DNA of 64,000 nt from Orobanche coerulescens (lineage: Eukaryota; Streptophyta; Magnoliopsida; Lamiales; Orobanchaceae), in contig CM065804.1 of the NCBI GenBank assembly GCA_033398695.1, forward strand, positions 7,053,001 through 7,117,000, written 5' to 3'. Below, one piece after another: positions 24,628 through 36,355 of the stretch (positions are counted from its first letter, which is position 1; each line of letters opens with the position of its first letter). A program made the position numbers and the translations under genes. The notes beneath the pieces were generated by a model that saw nothing but the letters and a program-made list of their open reading frames with translations, had not been told where the DNA came from and did not search any database.

Positions 24628-27385
24628 TGTAACACCCCAATCCACTCGGGGATATTACACGCCGTAGACCCTCTCCTCGAGGATCTACCAGGTGATAACT
24701 AAAATCAAACATCTAAACATCGCCTTTAAGGCTAAAATGACTCAAGAGACCGACTTGGTCTTTCAATAATAACATACAACTCATTCCCAAACACATACCC
24801 ACGCAGGGGTCAAAATAAAATAAACTCCGTACAACGGGAAAAGATACCGCAATGGAAAAGAAAATACAAGCTGGACCAATACGACATCAACGGAACCTCG
24901 TGTGATTAGTATCGTTCATCTTTCATCATCCTTCGTGCCGACCTGTGCTATGCTCCAAAACCTGAATGCAAAATAGACATCCACCCCGAATACTCGGGGG
25001 TTAGCAAAACTCCTTTGTTTTGCTAGTGCAAGTACAAGTGCAAAAATACGAGCCATACAATACAAGTTCCAAGAACAATAATAATCAGAATCCTCAAAGA
25101 TCCAAACGTAAAGAAAAGTACTTCCCGAGGCAAGAGTTTGGGTAAACATTTCCAAAACCGAAAGATCGCAAATAAGGGAAACAATTTACAAAACAGTTTA
25201 AAATGCCATCGAGAGTTTTAATAGAAAACAATTTAGGATTATAAAATCCTTCTCTTTCCAAAAGATCGATAGAGTCACATTCAAACGTTTGTTTTCGCAA
25301 ATAGAAATCACCAACAATTTACGTGGTCAAAGCCCAACATCACGTGTCCTCAACGGACGTAAAATCAACGAAACATAATCACGCACGCGCATCGCCAGAC
25401 CGGACGATACCACCGACATCCCACTCGAGGCCTCGAAGGACCCTCCCGAGTGGCTAGCGAAACAAATCACATACATCTCACGGTTGGATCAATCGCTTGT
25501 TGCATCCTCGCCACATGATCGCATGCCATGTGCCACCGTAGATTATCTCGAGCTCTCACGGTTGGACCAATCACTTGTTGCATCGACCACATGATCACGT
25601 GCCATGTGTCACCGTAGACCTTCAACCATATCCACACATTCACACAAATAACATATTACATCAAGGATATTCAAACAATTCGCAAGAGGCATCAAACACT
25701 TAGCAAAACACCACGTCAAACCACAACGCACCGAAATGAAATAATATGCGCCCACACGCAATACCAAGTGCAACATCAACACCAAACATATCCATAGAGT
25801 TCACATAGTCATTCTCAAACCACACCATTTACAAAACACACGCGTTTTGAAAGCAAGCCTTTAACAAGGCTAAACCGAATCTTTTGAAAGTTGAAACACA
25901 CGATCAAATAAACACATAGAGACGGTTACTAATTATCATATCCACAAAACAAGAATTGTATGGACAAGGTACTTGCCTCGATACCACGAGCACGGAACCA
26001 CGAACGGATACGGCTCAACCGGAAGCGGGCGCCCGATGCTAGCGAAAAGGAATACGACAACGAGCGGAGCGGAAGAATCAAGCACGACCGCGAGGAACGG
26101 CGAAAATGAACCTAACGATTCGAATAGCACAATCACAACCACTTCTAAACGATTACGGAAATGGAATACACTGGAAACCCGCCTACGATTCATGTATATT
26201 CGCACAAAAATAACAACGAGGGCGGACCACAACCAAACCCTCTCGATTCCGTAAAACTATGAAAATATACCATGAATCCGTAGGAAAACTAATGATATCA
26301 ACAAGATTAATCATATTCATCAAGAATCCATCAACAAAGCGGAAAGAATCGGACAAAACCCCAAAATCCCCAATTATCCAAAAGGTAGGGTTAAAGGAAT
26401 TCTTACCTCTTGATGAATCAAGCATTCAAATCCAAAACCACGGGTTAGATCCGCAATCCGAGCCACCCGATCGAAAAGGAATGAAGAAATTTACACAAGT
26501 AAGTGATAGATGGAGGAACTCTCCCTCTCAAGTCTCTCTCTCTCGCGCACGGTTGAAGAAGGGGAGGAAATGAACGATTCTGTTGAAACAACACATTTAT
26601 AGTGTAACACGCCAGGAACCTATCGGCCGGCCTATCGGCCGATAGGCTAACCGATAGCCATCTTGAAAGTAGGCGGTAGTCTATCGACCCCCTATCGTAG
26701 AAAGGCTCTGGAAGTGCTCGGCCAAAATCAAACGACCATAACTCTCTCGTTCGGACTCGATTGACTCACCGTTTGAACCATTGGAAAGCTAACTCGATGT
26801 TCTATAATATTGCAAAGATTTATAATTTTTGGAGTTACCAAAAATTAATGGTGATCTAACAAAGACGAACTCATACTCGGAAAAGTCGTTTAGAAATCCT
26901 GAATTCAACAAAACGACAGAAACCCGAACACGAATACGAACCGAAGATACGGTTACGAAGTACTCACAAAGACGAATCTAAGAGCTAGTAGGACACACAA
27001 TTCCGACCACCCGAAGGCTCGAAATTCGACAACGGAAGGTAATTACCCCAAACTTTGGGAAATTACGAAAATGGCCCAAATGCCCGAAAATCACGATACG
27101 TGATCGAATAACCAAACCGAAGTTCACAACACGTCTAACAAAGTTAAACGGACTTGCGGGAAACTCAAGCAATGATTCGGTCGAGATTCGCAAGAATCGA
27201 ACTCAAGTGCGGAAAAGTCGCTAAAAAGCACAGAACTCAACGAAACGACACCGAAACGAACTCGGATGTCAAAAAGTGTAGAATTAATCATTCTCAGAAT
27301 GACGAAACGAACATGAGCGAGTCGTCAAAACAGACTTCCGCCGAAAAAAAGAAATTACCGGAAATCGAAAATTGCGGATATTACA
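24628..27385 (-). mobile_element. 5' LTR of nested LTR-B element
   Basis: Same landmarks as the 19312-22071 copy. It begins (plus strand) TGTAACACCCCAATCC next to the primer site and ends GGATATTACA next to the CTAGC duplication. TATA on the plus strand appears as ATTTATAG near 26597. Confidence 0.93.
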
Positions 27386-27390
27386 CTAGC

Positions 27391-29266
27391 TCCCCATACA
27401 AGAATGCAGTCTTAACATCCATTTGATGAATCTCGAGATTGCGTAAAGCAGCAATAGCGAGTAGCACCCTAATAGAAGTAAGTCTTGTCACGGGCGAGTA
27501 GGTATCAAAGAAATCATAACCAGCCTTTTGCCTAAAGCCTTGAACTACAAGTTGGGCCTTATATTTGTCAATAGTACCGTCAGACTTGTACTTCTTCTTT
27601 AGGATCCATCTGCATCCTAAAGCCTTACAACCCTGTGGTAGTTCAACTAACACCCAAGTATGATTCAGCATAATAGACTCAATCTCAATGTCTATTGCCT
27701 CTTTCCAGAAAGCCGCATCTGGACCGGATAAAGCTTCTCTTACGAATCTTGGTTCACCGTCTAACATCAAAGCAGCGTAGTCGGTCCGTATATCTTTACT
27801 TTCCGTATTCTAGTACCTCGTCTAGGTTCTACGTTCTTGGCGTAGACCTAGGTCGCTTCTGTTGGTCGTTCGGATAACAGGATTCGGGCTAGAGGCTTCA
27901 TCTATGGTTTCATAACACATAGGCTCATCTACAAGTTTAGAACTTGTAGCTTCATCATCAACTCCTTTGCTAGAGTTAGGATCAACCTTATTCTTATAAG
28001 GATAGATATTTTCAAAGAATACAGCATTCCTTGATTCAATCGTTGTATTTACACAAATGTCGGGTATCTCGGATTTGTGTACAACAAACCTGTATGCGCT
28101 GCTGTTAAGTGCATAACCAATAAAGATACAATCGATCGTCTTAGGACCAATTTTATCTTGTTTAGGTAGAGGCACTTCAACTTTCGCCAAACACCCCCAC
28201 ACTTTGAGATATTTGTATGATGGTTTTCTTCCTTTCCACAACTCATAAGGAGTAACATCCTTACCTTTGCGTGGAATTTTGTTCAATATGTAGTTGGCTG
28301 TCAAGACAGCTTCCCCACATGTTGCAGGGCAACCTGAACTAATTAATAACGCATTCATCATATCTTTAAGTGTTCGATTCTTACGTTCGGCAACGCCATT
28401 AGATTGTGGAGCATATGGAGCCGTGGTTTGATGAATTATACCACTTTCGTTGCATAATTCCTCAAATGGAGCTACATATTCACCTCCTCTATCACTTGAA
28501 CCATCTTGATACGACGGCTAATTGATTCTCGGCTTCATTCTTGAAGTTCTTAAAGGCTTCAATAGCCTCATCTTTACTTCTCAAAAGATAAAGATAACAA
28601 TATCTTGTGCAATCATCGATGAAAGTGATAAAGTACTTCTTACCACCTCTAGTTTGCACAAATTTTAAATCACACACGTCTGTGTGAATTAATTCAAGGG
28701 GTTTTGTGTCCCGTTTTACCGAATGAAACGGTAGTTTCGTCATTTTTGCCTCAACACAAATCTCGCATTTGTTTTGATTTTTGATTTCATTTAACTTTAG
28801 TAAATCTAAGTTTACTAATCTTTTTATAGCATTTAGATTCACATGACCTAATCTACAATGCCATAAATTTGAGCACTCAAGCAAATAAGCAGAAGTAGTA
28901 GCATTATTATTAGCTTGCCTTTGGAGGCTTACAAGTACGACGCTAAGTTTGAACATGTCCTCGACAATATGACCTTTCGAGAGTCTTACCAAACTTGCGT
29001 ATTATCATAAAATCGCTACGAAGGTCTACATCAAATTTAGCTCTAACTAATTTGACACCAGACACCAAATTCTTGCGGATTGCCGGAGCATGCAGCACAT
29101 CCTTCAGAGTTATCTCCACACCGGAGGTGAATTGAAGCACAACAGTTCCAATTCCAAGAATCGGAGAGGTACGATCACTTGCCTCTGTGATGAAGCGGTC
29201 TTGAATCTCCTTGTAAGTGAAAAACAAGTCTCGGTTCACACAGATGTGAACATCACTTTGTATCAA
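27391..29266 (-). pseudogene. Copia pol, 5' part: protease, integrase, RT first half
   Basis: On the minus strand: a protease-like segment with a degraded active site (D-T followed by a stop instead of DTG); the integrase zinc-binding part [10 protein letters not shown]...CEICVEAKM (about 28.85-28.75 kb); catalytic-region HTDVCD and FIDDCTRY; then APQSNGVAERKNRT in a shifted frame (about 28.4 kb) and ELWKGRKPSYKYLKVWGC. The RT begins at about 27.77 kb with ALSGPDAAFWKEAID and QMDVKTAFLYGEL, where the nested element cuts it. Frameshift near 28.50 kb and others make this part inactive. Confidence 0.88.
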
Positions 29267-29288
29267 GAAACCAAGTAATCAGGTTAGG

Positions 29289-30272
29289 TTACGAGACATG
29301 ATTTACCTCGGTGATCATGGCGGCAAGATCATCTTTGTCCCAAGAGTCAAAGTCCTTCTCGACATGGTTGACTTTTCCCTTTCCCTTGTTCTTCTTCGGC
29401 TTTGCGATTTTCGCCATATGGCCGGGCTTGTCACAGTTGTAGCACGTTCCGGTAAACTTCGTCGGAGGTGCCACTTCCTTTCCCTTGCCTTTGGTAGGAA
29501 GTGGACGCTTTTTGGAAGGTCCGCCCCTACCCTCAGTCAGATTAGCCTTAGCATCCATAGGAGCTTTGGTTCTCGAGTCTTGATCACGGACTTGAGCTTC
29601 AGTTTGGAGCTTAGCAACCAAAATTTCTAGAGTCATTTCCTTTCGCTTATGCTTAAGGTATCCCTTGAACTCCTTCCAACTAGGCGGCAACTTGTCGACC
29701 AAGAGCGCCACAGTGTACGCCTCGGGTAGAGGCATCCCCTCAGAATGAACATCATGTATAAGAGTTTGGAACTCTTGTACTTGGGGCATCATTGGACGAG
29801 AATCCACCATTTGGAATTCGGAGAGCCTCGTCACAACAAACTTCTTCGTGCTAGCAGGATTAACACGGTATTTCAACTCAAGAGCATCCCAAATTTCTTT
29901 GGCAGTCTCCTTGATGTTGAACACATTGAACATGCCATCATCAAGCCCGTTCAACAACATATTCCGACACAGATAGTCGGAATGAACCCAGGTATCATAG
30001 TCGATACGCACTTGAACATTCGCCTCGTTCTCAGCAGGGACAGGAGGCTTTTCTTCACGCAGGAAGCTCGCAAGCCCCATTGTGGTAATGTAAAACAGCA
30101 TCTTTTGAGACCAACGTTTGAAGTCGGAGCCCGAGAAAACAGGAGGTTTCTCGGCGATAGGCATTAGCCGAGCAGCATTGTGAATGGGAGCCATTGAAGA
30201 GCTTGATGATCCAATAGTTCCAGAACCGGTGGATTGATTAGTGGATGCACCGGTGGTTGCATTGAGCGACAT
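29289..30272 (-). CDS. Copia gag (327 residues), zinc knuckle missing its last Cys
   Basis: This is the one long open frame of the Copia element. The N-terminus is low-complexity Ser/Thr/Gly. The capsid-like middle contains WSQKMLFYITTMGLASFL, EIWDALELKYR and LVDKLPPSWKEF (UBN2/gag-like Copia motifs). A CCHC knuckle, CYNCDKPGHMAKI, ends with Ala instead of the fourth ligand Cys, so RNA binding is probably impaired. The C-terminus is Lys/Gly rich. It would form the nucleocapsid of virus-like particles if expressed. The start is the first ATG after the 5' LTR and leader. Confidence 0.85.
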   Translation of the reverse strand: MSLNATTGASTNQSTGSGTIGSSSSSMAPIHNAARLMPIAEKPPVFSGSDFKRWSQKMLFYITTMGLASFLREEKPPVPAENEANVQVRIDYDTWVHSDYLCRNMLLNGLDDGMFNVFNIKETAKEIWDALELKYRVNPASTKKFVVTRLSEFQMVDSRPMMPQVQEFQTLIHDVHSEGMPLPEAYTVALLVDKLPPSWKEFKGYLKHKRKEMTLEILVAKLQTEAQVRDQDSRTKAPMDAKANLTEGRGGPSKKRPLPTKGKGKEVAPPTKFTGTCYNCDKPGHMAKIAKPKKNKGKGKVNHVEKDFDSWDKDDLAAMITEVNHVS

Positions 30273-30336
30273 TTTTCCCCAGCAAAAGGTTTAGGACGAC
30301 ACGAACAAGTATGGTCGAATATTCTCGTCTTGCGAT

Positions 30337-31263
30337 TGTTAGAATAATTCGATACTTGGCCGTGTATTACAAAAATATTCTGAACTTAAACTATAAAAAG
30401 AACAGAAACGAAAGATTACACTTGTAATGAACGAACAATTTTTTAATATACTACAAAGATCGTCCAAGTCGTAGCTTCGCCCGCAAGACGAGAATACGCC
30501 CGGTAGTGCTCACGGTGAAGCGGCTCGTCCCCAAAGGTTAAAGCGATCCGAACGTCCCGGCAGTAGCAACCGCATAATGGCCGAGCACTGCGAATCGAGT
30601 GGAACGAAAGGCCCATATGATATCTTTCGAATCGTATGATTTTCGTGTGTTTGCAATGAGCAGAATCGACATATATATAGCATTCCTTGATCATGTGAAG
30701 GGACTCATAGCCATTACTCCCGCCATGATGGTGGCGGTTTGAGCCTTGAAAAATTTGGTCGGATGAAGAGTCTTGCCAACTCAAGAGTCAAGCCAGCTCA
30801 AGAGTCTTGTCCATGCCAAAAGGCTACTGGACTTACGGATTTGGGCCAAAAAGATAAGCCCAAACACCAGCCCAAAGCACCAAGATCCAAGTCCCGAGCC
30901 CGTGCCCGTGCCCGTGCCCGTGCGGACGGTCGATCGGCGGCGGCGCGTGTGTGTGTGTGTGTGCGCGAGGACACCCATACACACCAACCCACTTGTTATT
31001 AAGCGTAAAGCAAAGACTTTCATCTGGTCAAAACCTCCATCCACAATCAATGTGGGATAACTAACATCGTAGTTCTCTTCCAACATCCAACAATAACATA
31101 TAATATCTCACTCACCGGAAATCGGTTTAGAAATATTAAATATACCACGTTCATCTACTCATGACGTAGATTAACATTCAATAAATATTTTAATTAAATA
31201 ATAATTATTTAATTAACAATATTTATTCTTAATAAATAGTTAATTACTAAACCATTTCCAACA
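30337..31263 (-). mobile_element. 5' LTR of the Copia element (927 bp)
   Basis: Pair of 16607-17599, with the same ends (plus strand TGTTAGAATAATT and CATTTCCAACA) and TTAAT duplicated just outside. The hexanucleotide run is reduced to a few CCCGTG units (about 30895-30924). The 64 bp between this LTR and gag do not show the usual iMet primer site. Confidence 0.9.
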
Positions 31264-31268
31264 TTAAT

Positions 31269-32567
31269 CAATTAAGGATATATGCAAAACAAAAACTAAA
31301 TTAATGTGTTACATTATATATAACTGCGCATTTCTTAATTTATGGCAAGATAACCATACCGGTCGAGAAAATTATGATCGAAGCTGGTCAATTAACTATA
31401 AAATTTAAATTAAGTATCGCACTATTTGTGTCCTGTTACCTATCAAGTCGGTTGAGTCTATTTTGGTTATTTTTATAGGTTCAGTCCATTCTAATGTTTT
31501 CAAATTTTAATTTCTCATTAAAAACTCTTAATATTTTTTATCGATACTAAAATAGCTTATTAATAAAAGATAAGGTATAAGACATACCTCTTTCACTTAC
31601 AAAAAGTATAGCATATTTTTATACACAGAGAAATAACTAACCGAACTAAGAGCAAATTATATTTTCAAGCAACTAATCGGGTTCTCCAACCAATCTATGT
31701 ATCATGAGTATCTTCGTAGCATATTCTTTGTCGAGAACCAACTCTAGATTCTCGCTTTCAGTTCCTCCATAACTTTGACCGCGAAAAATTTTGTTCTTCG
31801 GTATGGCCGGTCCTCAATTTTCTGATACCCTAGGCGACTTGATTGGAAAATGCCCCTCAGGAGTCGACTTAGAAATGCCCATTGTAATGCTAGACGAGTC
31901 ATTGCTACGTCGGTATTTGTATAATAAATAAAATGTTCCAATACAAGAAGAAAAACCCCCAAATACAAACTCAACAGCACAGATCGCGTAACAAGATGTC
32001 GCGTTTCTTGAAAAAATATTATTTCCTTCTATCGAACCTTTTACATTAACGGTTCTGTGTTTCAACGCAGTAAGACGGATTTAAAAACCCGACAACATCA
32101 TATTTAGATCATTTTGATTACTCTATAAAATTTAGAAAACAAAATAATGATCAAATATATTAAAAGGAAAAATACTAATGTCATGCCCAATCCTAATGTA
32201 ACAATTTTTTTTATTGAACTTTTGTAATATTTTAAGTTTACTTTAACAAACGTTAAAATATACTAAGTTTAAAACAATGAACTGAAACCTAAAAAACAAT
32301 TAGAGTAGTTAAACAAAAAGAAAAAAACTAAAGAGCATTAAAATACAATTTCCCTTTTCAAGTATTTGTATTTTTCCTAGGATCTTCTTTTTTTTTAGTC
32401 ATATCTTCTTTCTTTCCTCTACAACTAAAGTTCCGAGCATTGTTCGCCCATGTCCTCGTCGCCGTCCAAACTCTCGCTTCTTCACCATGCCCCCTAAACT
32501 TTTGATGCCCTGGGCCATCGCCCTACTCGTCCGATATCAGGGTCGGCCCTGTTCTTCGGTCCGAAAA
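31269..32567. other. Unassigned AT-rich stretch
   Basis: No recognisable gene. Two overlapping minus-strand frames (31744-31980 and 31814-32065, 78 and 83 codons) have a hydrophobic stretch followed by a basic tail; without homology I leave them uncalled. A short CAGGGTCGGCCCTG palindrome lies at about 32538. Confidence 0.4.
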
Positions 32568-33777
32568 TTAGAATAAAACGGGAAAGGAAAATCTACTGAA
32601 CGGTACTACTATTCTTACAATTCGATTACAAAATATAAATTGAAAAACAGAGAATGAAAATACACGAATAATAATCTGAAGCCGAGGTGATTGGTATCTT
32701 TCTGCAAGATAATTATGTCCTGTATAGTGCTGATGGTTTTCAGACGTATTATCCCCAAAGATACAACAGCTAACGTATTCGGTTCTGTAGCACACCAGAA
32801 ATGAAGCTCCGGAGAACTTGAACTGTGCAAGAACTGAACAAAAACAGTATGAATGTATATGTGCTTCTATTCTAATAATTTCGATAATGATGATGGATCA
32901 TATGCAGCTTATTATGCACTGGTATATATAGATTCTCCATCATGCAGGGTTTTAACTAAGGCATTAATACAAACGAAGTTGTAGATTTTATGACCATAAA
33001 ACTGCTGATAAAGACAGGTTTTAGATAATAAAACTTAAACGGGTTTAATACACACTGTAACTGACCGTCATTTCAACGTGGGATGGGATTCTTCATATTC
33101 GATGTGCATAGTCTTGGTCATATTGTACACCATCCAACTCTCTACACTTTATTAAGTGTATTAAACTTCATGACATATTCAATGTGAGATGGGATTTTTC
33201 ATATTCCCATTCATTTCCAAATGCCCTTTCAAATGGCTAATTTTATTCATTAATTTCTCACTCACCAAAATCAGTTTTGAGAAATTAGATAATACTACGA
33301 TTATCTACTACGAACGTAGATTAATCATGGACTATTTAATTTCATATAAATTAAATATTATAGCTATTAAAAATCAAATAAAACTGATTTTTTTCACCAA
33401 TCCTCACATGAGTGAAAATTAATGCATGCATGAATGCAGACTTTTTTGCCGAGTCCTCATGGGTTCTTTTTGCATCAGGATAGGTAGTTTGTAGCTTTTA
33501 ACCTTCATTTAGTAAATATAATCGGATATATTGACGGCTTAGTGGACATGATGCCTTGAACTATTCCTTTGTAGTGTATACCGAGACAATGATATTCACA
33601 CAACAAGTTCCCAACACATTTCTGTTCTTCTGTTGTGTCCTTTTTAGCCATGGACAACAGCTTGGATTCGTAAGTGTTTACATTTGAAGCTGCCCTCACT
33701 TCACACTTATGACCTCCCATCAGGAGTACCCTGCAATACTCCACCTTATAGGTTTGGGATTCATTAAAAGTCATTAC
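32568..33777 (-). mobile_element. Older Copia relic (same family as 16.6-31.3 kb), cut by CACTA
   Basis: 32568-33399 resembles the Copia LTR (for example ATTACAAAATATAAATTG, CTCACTCACCAAAATC, CTACGAACGTAGATTAA). 33400-33777 resembles the neighbouring 3' interior (CACATGAGTGAAAAT, GTATACCGAGACAATGATAT, CCCTCACTTCACACTTAT). The similarity stops at the CACTA terminus at 33778 and seems to continue, inverted, at 39958-40138. Confidence 0.65.
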
Positions 33778-34270
33778 ACTACAAAAAAAATAGTATTTAC
33801 CGATGCCAAATTCCGTCGGCAAAATAAGTAAGGGGCGTCGGTAAACTGAATACCGACGCCATTACCGACGCCAAAAGGGCGTTGGAAAACTGATCGACGG
33901 TAAAAAATTACCGACGCCATTTCGTGGCGTTGTTAAATTACCGACGGCTTCCCGCGGTTGGCGTCAGCAATCCGGGTGACTGGCGGGGCGGTTTTGCCGA
34001 CGGATACCGACGCCCGCCGACGCCACGGCCGACGGAATTTCTGACGCCGTGTTGCCGTCGTTAGTTTTGCAATAACGGCCGAACTGGCGTTGTTAAATGG
34101 AACAATGACGACGCCTTTGCCGACGGAATGTAGCCGTCGCTAATTTACTATTGCCGACGGCCTCGCAGCCGTTGGTAAAACTGTAAATCCCGACGCATTT
34201 TACCGACAGTAAAAGGGCGTCGGTAATTTTTCAACTGCAGTTTTTGCGTCGGTAATGCCGTCGATATTTT
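33778..34270 (-). repeat. CACTA terminus and subterminal repeats (3' end)
   Basis: After the CACTA terminus the sequence is packed with short direct and inverted copies of ACCGACGCC / GGCGTCGGTAA. In CACTA elements such subterminal repeats bind the TNPA-type protein. The matching repeats of the other end are at 40139-40500. Confidence 0.9.
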
Positions 34271-34462
34271 TTGTTTTTGCCCAATATTCTGAATTTTTAA
34301 TTATTTTCATTACCTGCTTTCAATTTCTGAATAATCAAACAAACAAGTCATAAATATCAAAAACGTCTCAATGTTACACAATCTTCATAGTTATATCGTC
34401 GTACACAATCAAGAGTTGTCATCATTTCATCGTACAGTAAAAAAAGAAATAAGTAGTCTAAA

Positions 34463-34801
34463 TCAAGGTGAAGTAGAAGGGCGACTCGGAGGTGGAAGAT
34501 TTTGTTGTGTTAGCATTTCTTGAATAGCTTGCAACTGTTCCTCAAGGCGCTGTCTCTTCACGCGCTCTTCTTCAATCACCTTTGCCTGCTCTTCTCTCAG
34601 TCTGCGCTCCTCTATCAGCTGCTCCTCTAAGGATGTGAATCGAGTGTGGATCTCTTCAGATGCGTGAAACTGTGAGGTCGTTGATCCACCGCCGCTAGAG
34701 CCTGTGCTTATGATGCTGGGAGCTAGGCGCCGATGCCATACATCTGTTTTTCTTGATATATTCTTTGGCGGCCTCCTTCTCCTGTGATCAGATCTTATAG
34801 A
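34463..34801 (-). pseudogene. CACTA second gene, C-terminal coiled-coil exon
   Basis: A minus-strand open stretch of 112 codons ends TGA at 34463-34465. It starts RRRRPPKNISRKT, then a Ser/Gly linker, then a heptad-rich helix (LEEQLIEERRLREEQ, VIEEERVKRQRLEEQLQ), and ends PPPSRPSTSP. It resembles the C-terminal part of the plant Ptta/En/Spm (PF03004) protein. Exon limits upstream are not certain. Confidence 0.6.
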
Positions 34802-35915
34802 TCATATTTAAATCTCCCTCTCCTTGCTCTGCAAGTCGCTTAACCCTAGCACGAGAAGAAAAACATGCTCAATGAGAAAAACATTCCAAATGAATACAAC
34901 TTTACGAAATAAATATTCTAATTACATTTAAGCAAAGAACAAGGAAAAACGGAATAATCATATATGAATTTTAATTACATTTGAGTGACAAAGTCGGAAA
35001 AAACCTAGAATAATCATATATGAATCACAAGATCACATCTCATAATCTGTTCTAGTTGTTACTATTTTTTTATAAGAAAAAACCTATTCTTCACAACACT
35101 AATCTCCAAATACATAAATGAACAGAACATGAAGATTCAACTATATATATCATGTAAAAATTATAATTAATAAATGAATAATCATTACCAATTTGTTTAA
35201 GTTCGAATTCTGTTTTACAAACTCAAAACCCACATTTCAAACTCCGGAACGTTTAAATACAAAACGACCCGAACCACTTAATGCCCACCCCGAAGTTCTG
35301 CCAGGCTGTCCAGCCCGGCTCATACCCAGCTGACTAGCAGCCCCGGTTCATACAAAGGATATAGCTTAGATCCATAGGGCAGTTAAGGATAATTGTCGGC
35401 ATTAGCGGTTTCTGCAATCCTATATAAAATAAGTCTCGTGCACGAGCAGTCTGCATATATTTGGGGCAATACTAATTTCTCAACAGGTTAGCAAACTCAA
35501 GCCAACCAACAACTCTCCCCTCGGGCTTGTATGTCCTCCACAAACAGTCAGCAGTATCACATAGCTGACTAAGGCCCAGTGGGGCCTTTTAGTTTTCTGG
35601 ACATCATACTTCTACATCTGCCCAGCCCGGCGCATAGCACTATTGAGAAATTCTCAAGTTTGATCTAAATCATTTCATGACACTAACGAGTTTTCTTAAA
35701 TAATCCACAATCAGCAATATCACTTCTACATCTGCCATACAAAGGACATCAATCATCAAACTAATGCTGGTCCGCAAAAACTTTACTGTCCATAATGTAA
35801 ATGAAGACGAACCAAAGCCAATTTACACATACATTCAGCTTATACACCTACTACATGCGGAACTCTGGCAGCCTAGCATTTTTTTTTACCAGAGTTGATT
35901 TTTGAAAAGTGAAAA
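34802..35915. other. CACTA interior without recognised gene
   Basis: AT-rich sequence (34.8-35.2 kb) then a more GC-balanced part (35.22-35.88 kb, with repeated CAGCCCGGC and AGCTGACTA words) that may be captured non-coding DNA from the same source as the exon at 35916. No frame or known repeat identified. Confidence 0.4.
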
Positions 35916-36032
35916 TGGAGGAAAGTCATTCAGGCACCAGTAAGAGATCATGGCCGAAAGATCAGTTCATAGATTTGGTATTTTCATGGTCTATTCAAGA
36001 AATTTTTGATGAGAATCTGCACAAAAACCAGG
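35916..36032 (+). pseudogene. Captured first exon of a SEN1-like helicase gene
   Basis: An ATG opens 39 codons that end exactly at a CAG/GTAATT splice donor. The peptide contains DQFIDLVFSWSIQEIF and DENLHKNQ, matching from memory the N-terminus of plant P-loop/SEN1-type helicases (FVD-VFSW...YK-Q). The rest of that gene is absent. It lies antisense to the transposon genes, inside the CACTA element, so it is best read as a transduplicated host fragment. Confidence 0.6.
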
Positions 36033-36355
36033 TAATTTAATGGAATGGGCCTGAGGCACAATTAGGAGCTCGTTTGGATTTGCAGAACCATCAGAAAGCT
36101 GTTCAAATGACAGGGTTGTTGGAAACAAAGGTCTCATTATTATTCTTATTCTTATTATTATTATTATTTGTTAGGGATAATACTTATTTTTCAAATTTTG
36201 TTAGGGATAATACTTGCTAAATCTACCCCTGAGGTTTAGCATAGTTTGCAAAAAAATCCAATTCTTTTCTAAATTGCAAACACCCCATATTTGTGATGAA
36301 ATTTGTAAAAGAGACACAAATGTTAAGGTGTGTGTTTGTAATTTCGAACGATTAG
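36033..36355 (+). other. Captured intron or spacer with 'gagggtagatt' type repeat
   Basis: This starts with the splice donor and ends with CGAACGATTAG, a possible acceptor. Inside are TTATTATTATT runs and a block (AAATCTACCCCTGAGGTTT...GTTTGC) similar to 41345-41430, a common plant intergenic MITE-like sequence. Confidence 0.4.

Larger units (their letters stand above)
19307..27390 (-). mobile_element. Nested non-coding Gypsy-type element (LTR-B), 8.07 kb, complete
   Basis: The element occupies 19312-27385 and is flanked by CTAGC at 19307-19311 and 27386-27390. It interrupts the Copia RT between TAFLYGEL and EDEIYM. Ends on the plus strand are TGTAACACCC and GGATATTACA. LTRs of 2760 and 2758 bp flank a 2.56-kb interior without gag or pol. 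It therefore inserted after the Copia element and needed enzymes from another element. Confidence 0.95.
16602..31268 (-). mobile_element. Complete TNT1-94-like Copia element, split by a nested Gypsy element
   Basis: LTRs lie at 16607-17599 and 30337-31263, flanked by the same 5-bp duplication TTAAT (16602-16606 and 31264-31268). Read on the minus strand the order is 5' LTR, gag, protease, integrase, RT, RNase H, polypurine tract (ATGTGGGGGAT) and 3' LTR. Without the nested 8.07-kb insert the element is about 6.6 kb, normal for Copia. Frameshifts and stops in pol make it inactive. Confidence 0.92.

Noticed and set aside
20644..27200. Many 60-130 codon frames in the nested element
   Set aside because: Most occur in both LTRs with frame-breaking indels between the copies, so they are not maintained as genes.
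31744..32065. Two overlapping minus-strand frames with a hydrophobic segment
   Set aside because: Could be a small membrane protein exon, but no start context, homology or splice signals support it.
32530..32560. CAGGGTCGGCCCTG as a transposon terminus
   Set aside because: A plausible TIR fragment, but no partner end or target duplication could be found nearby.
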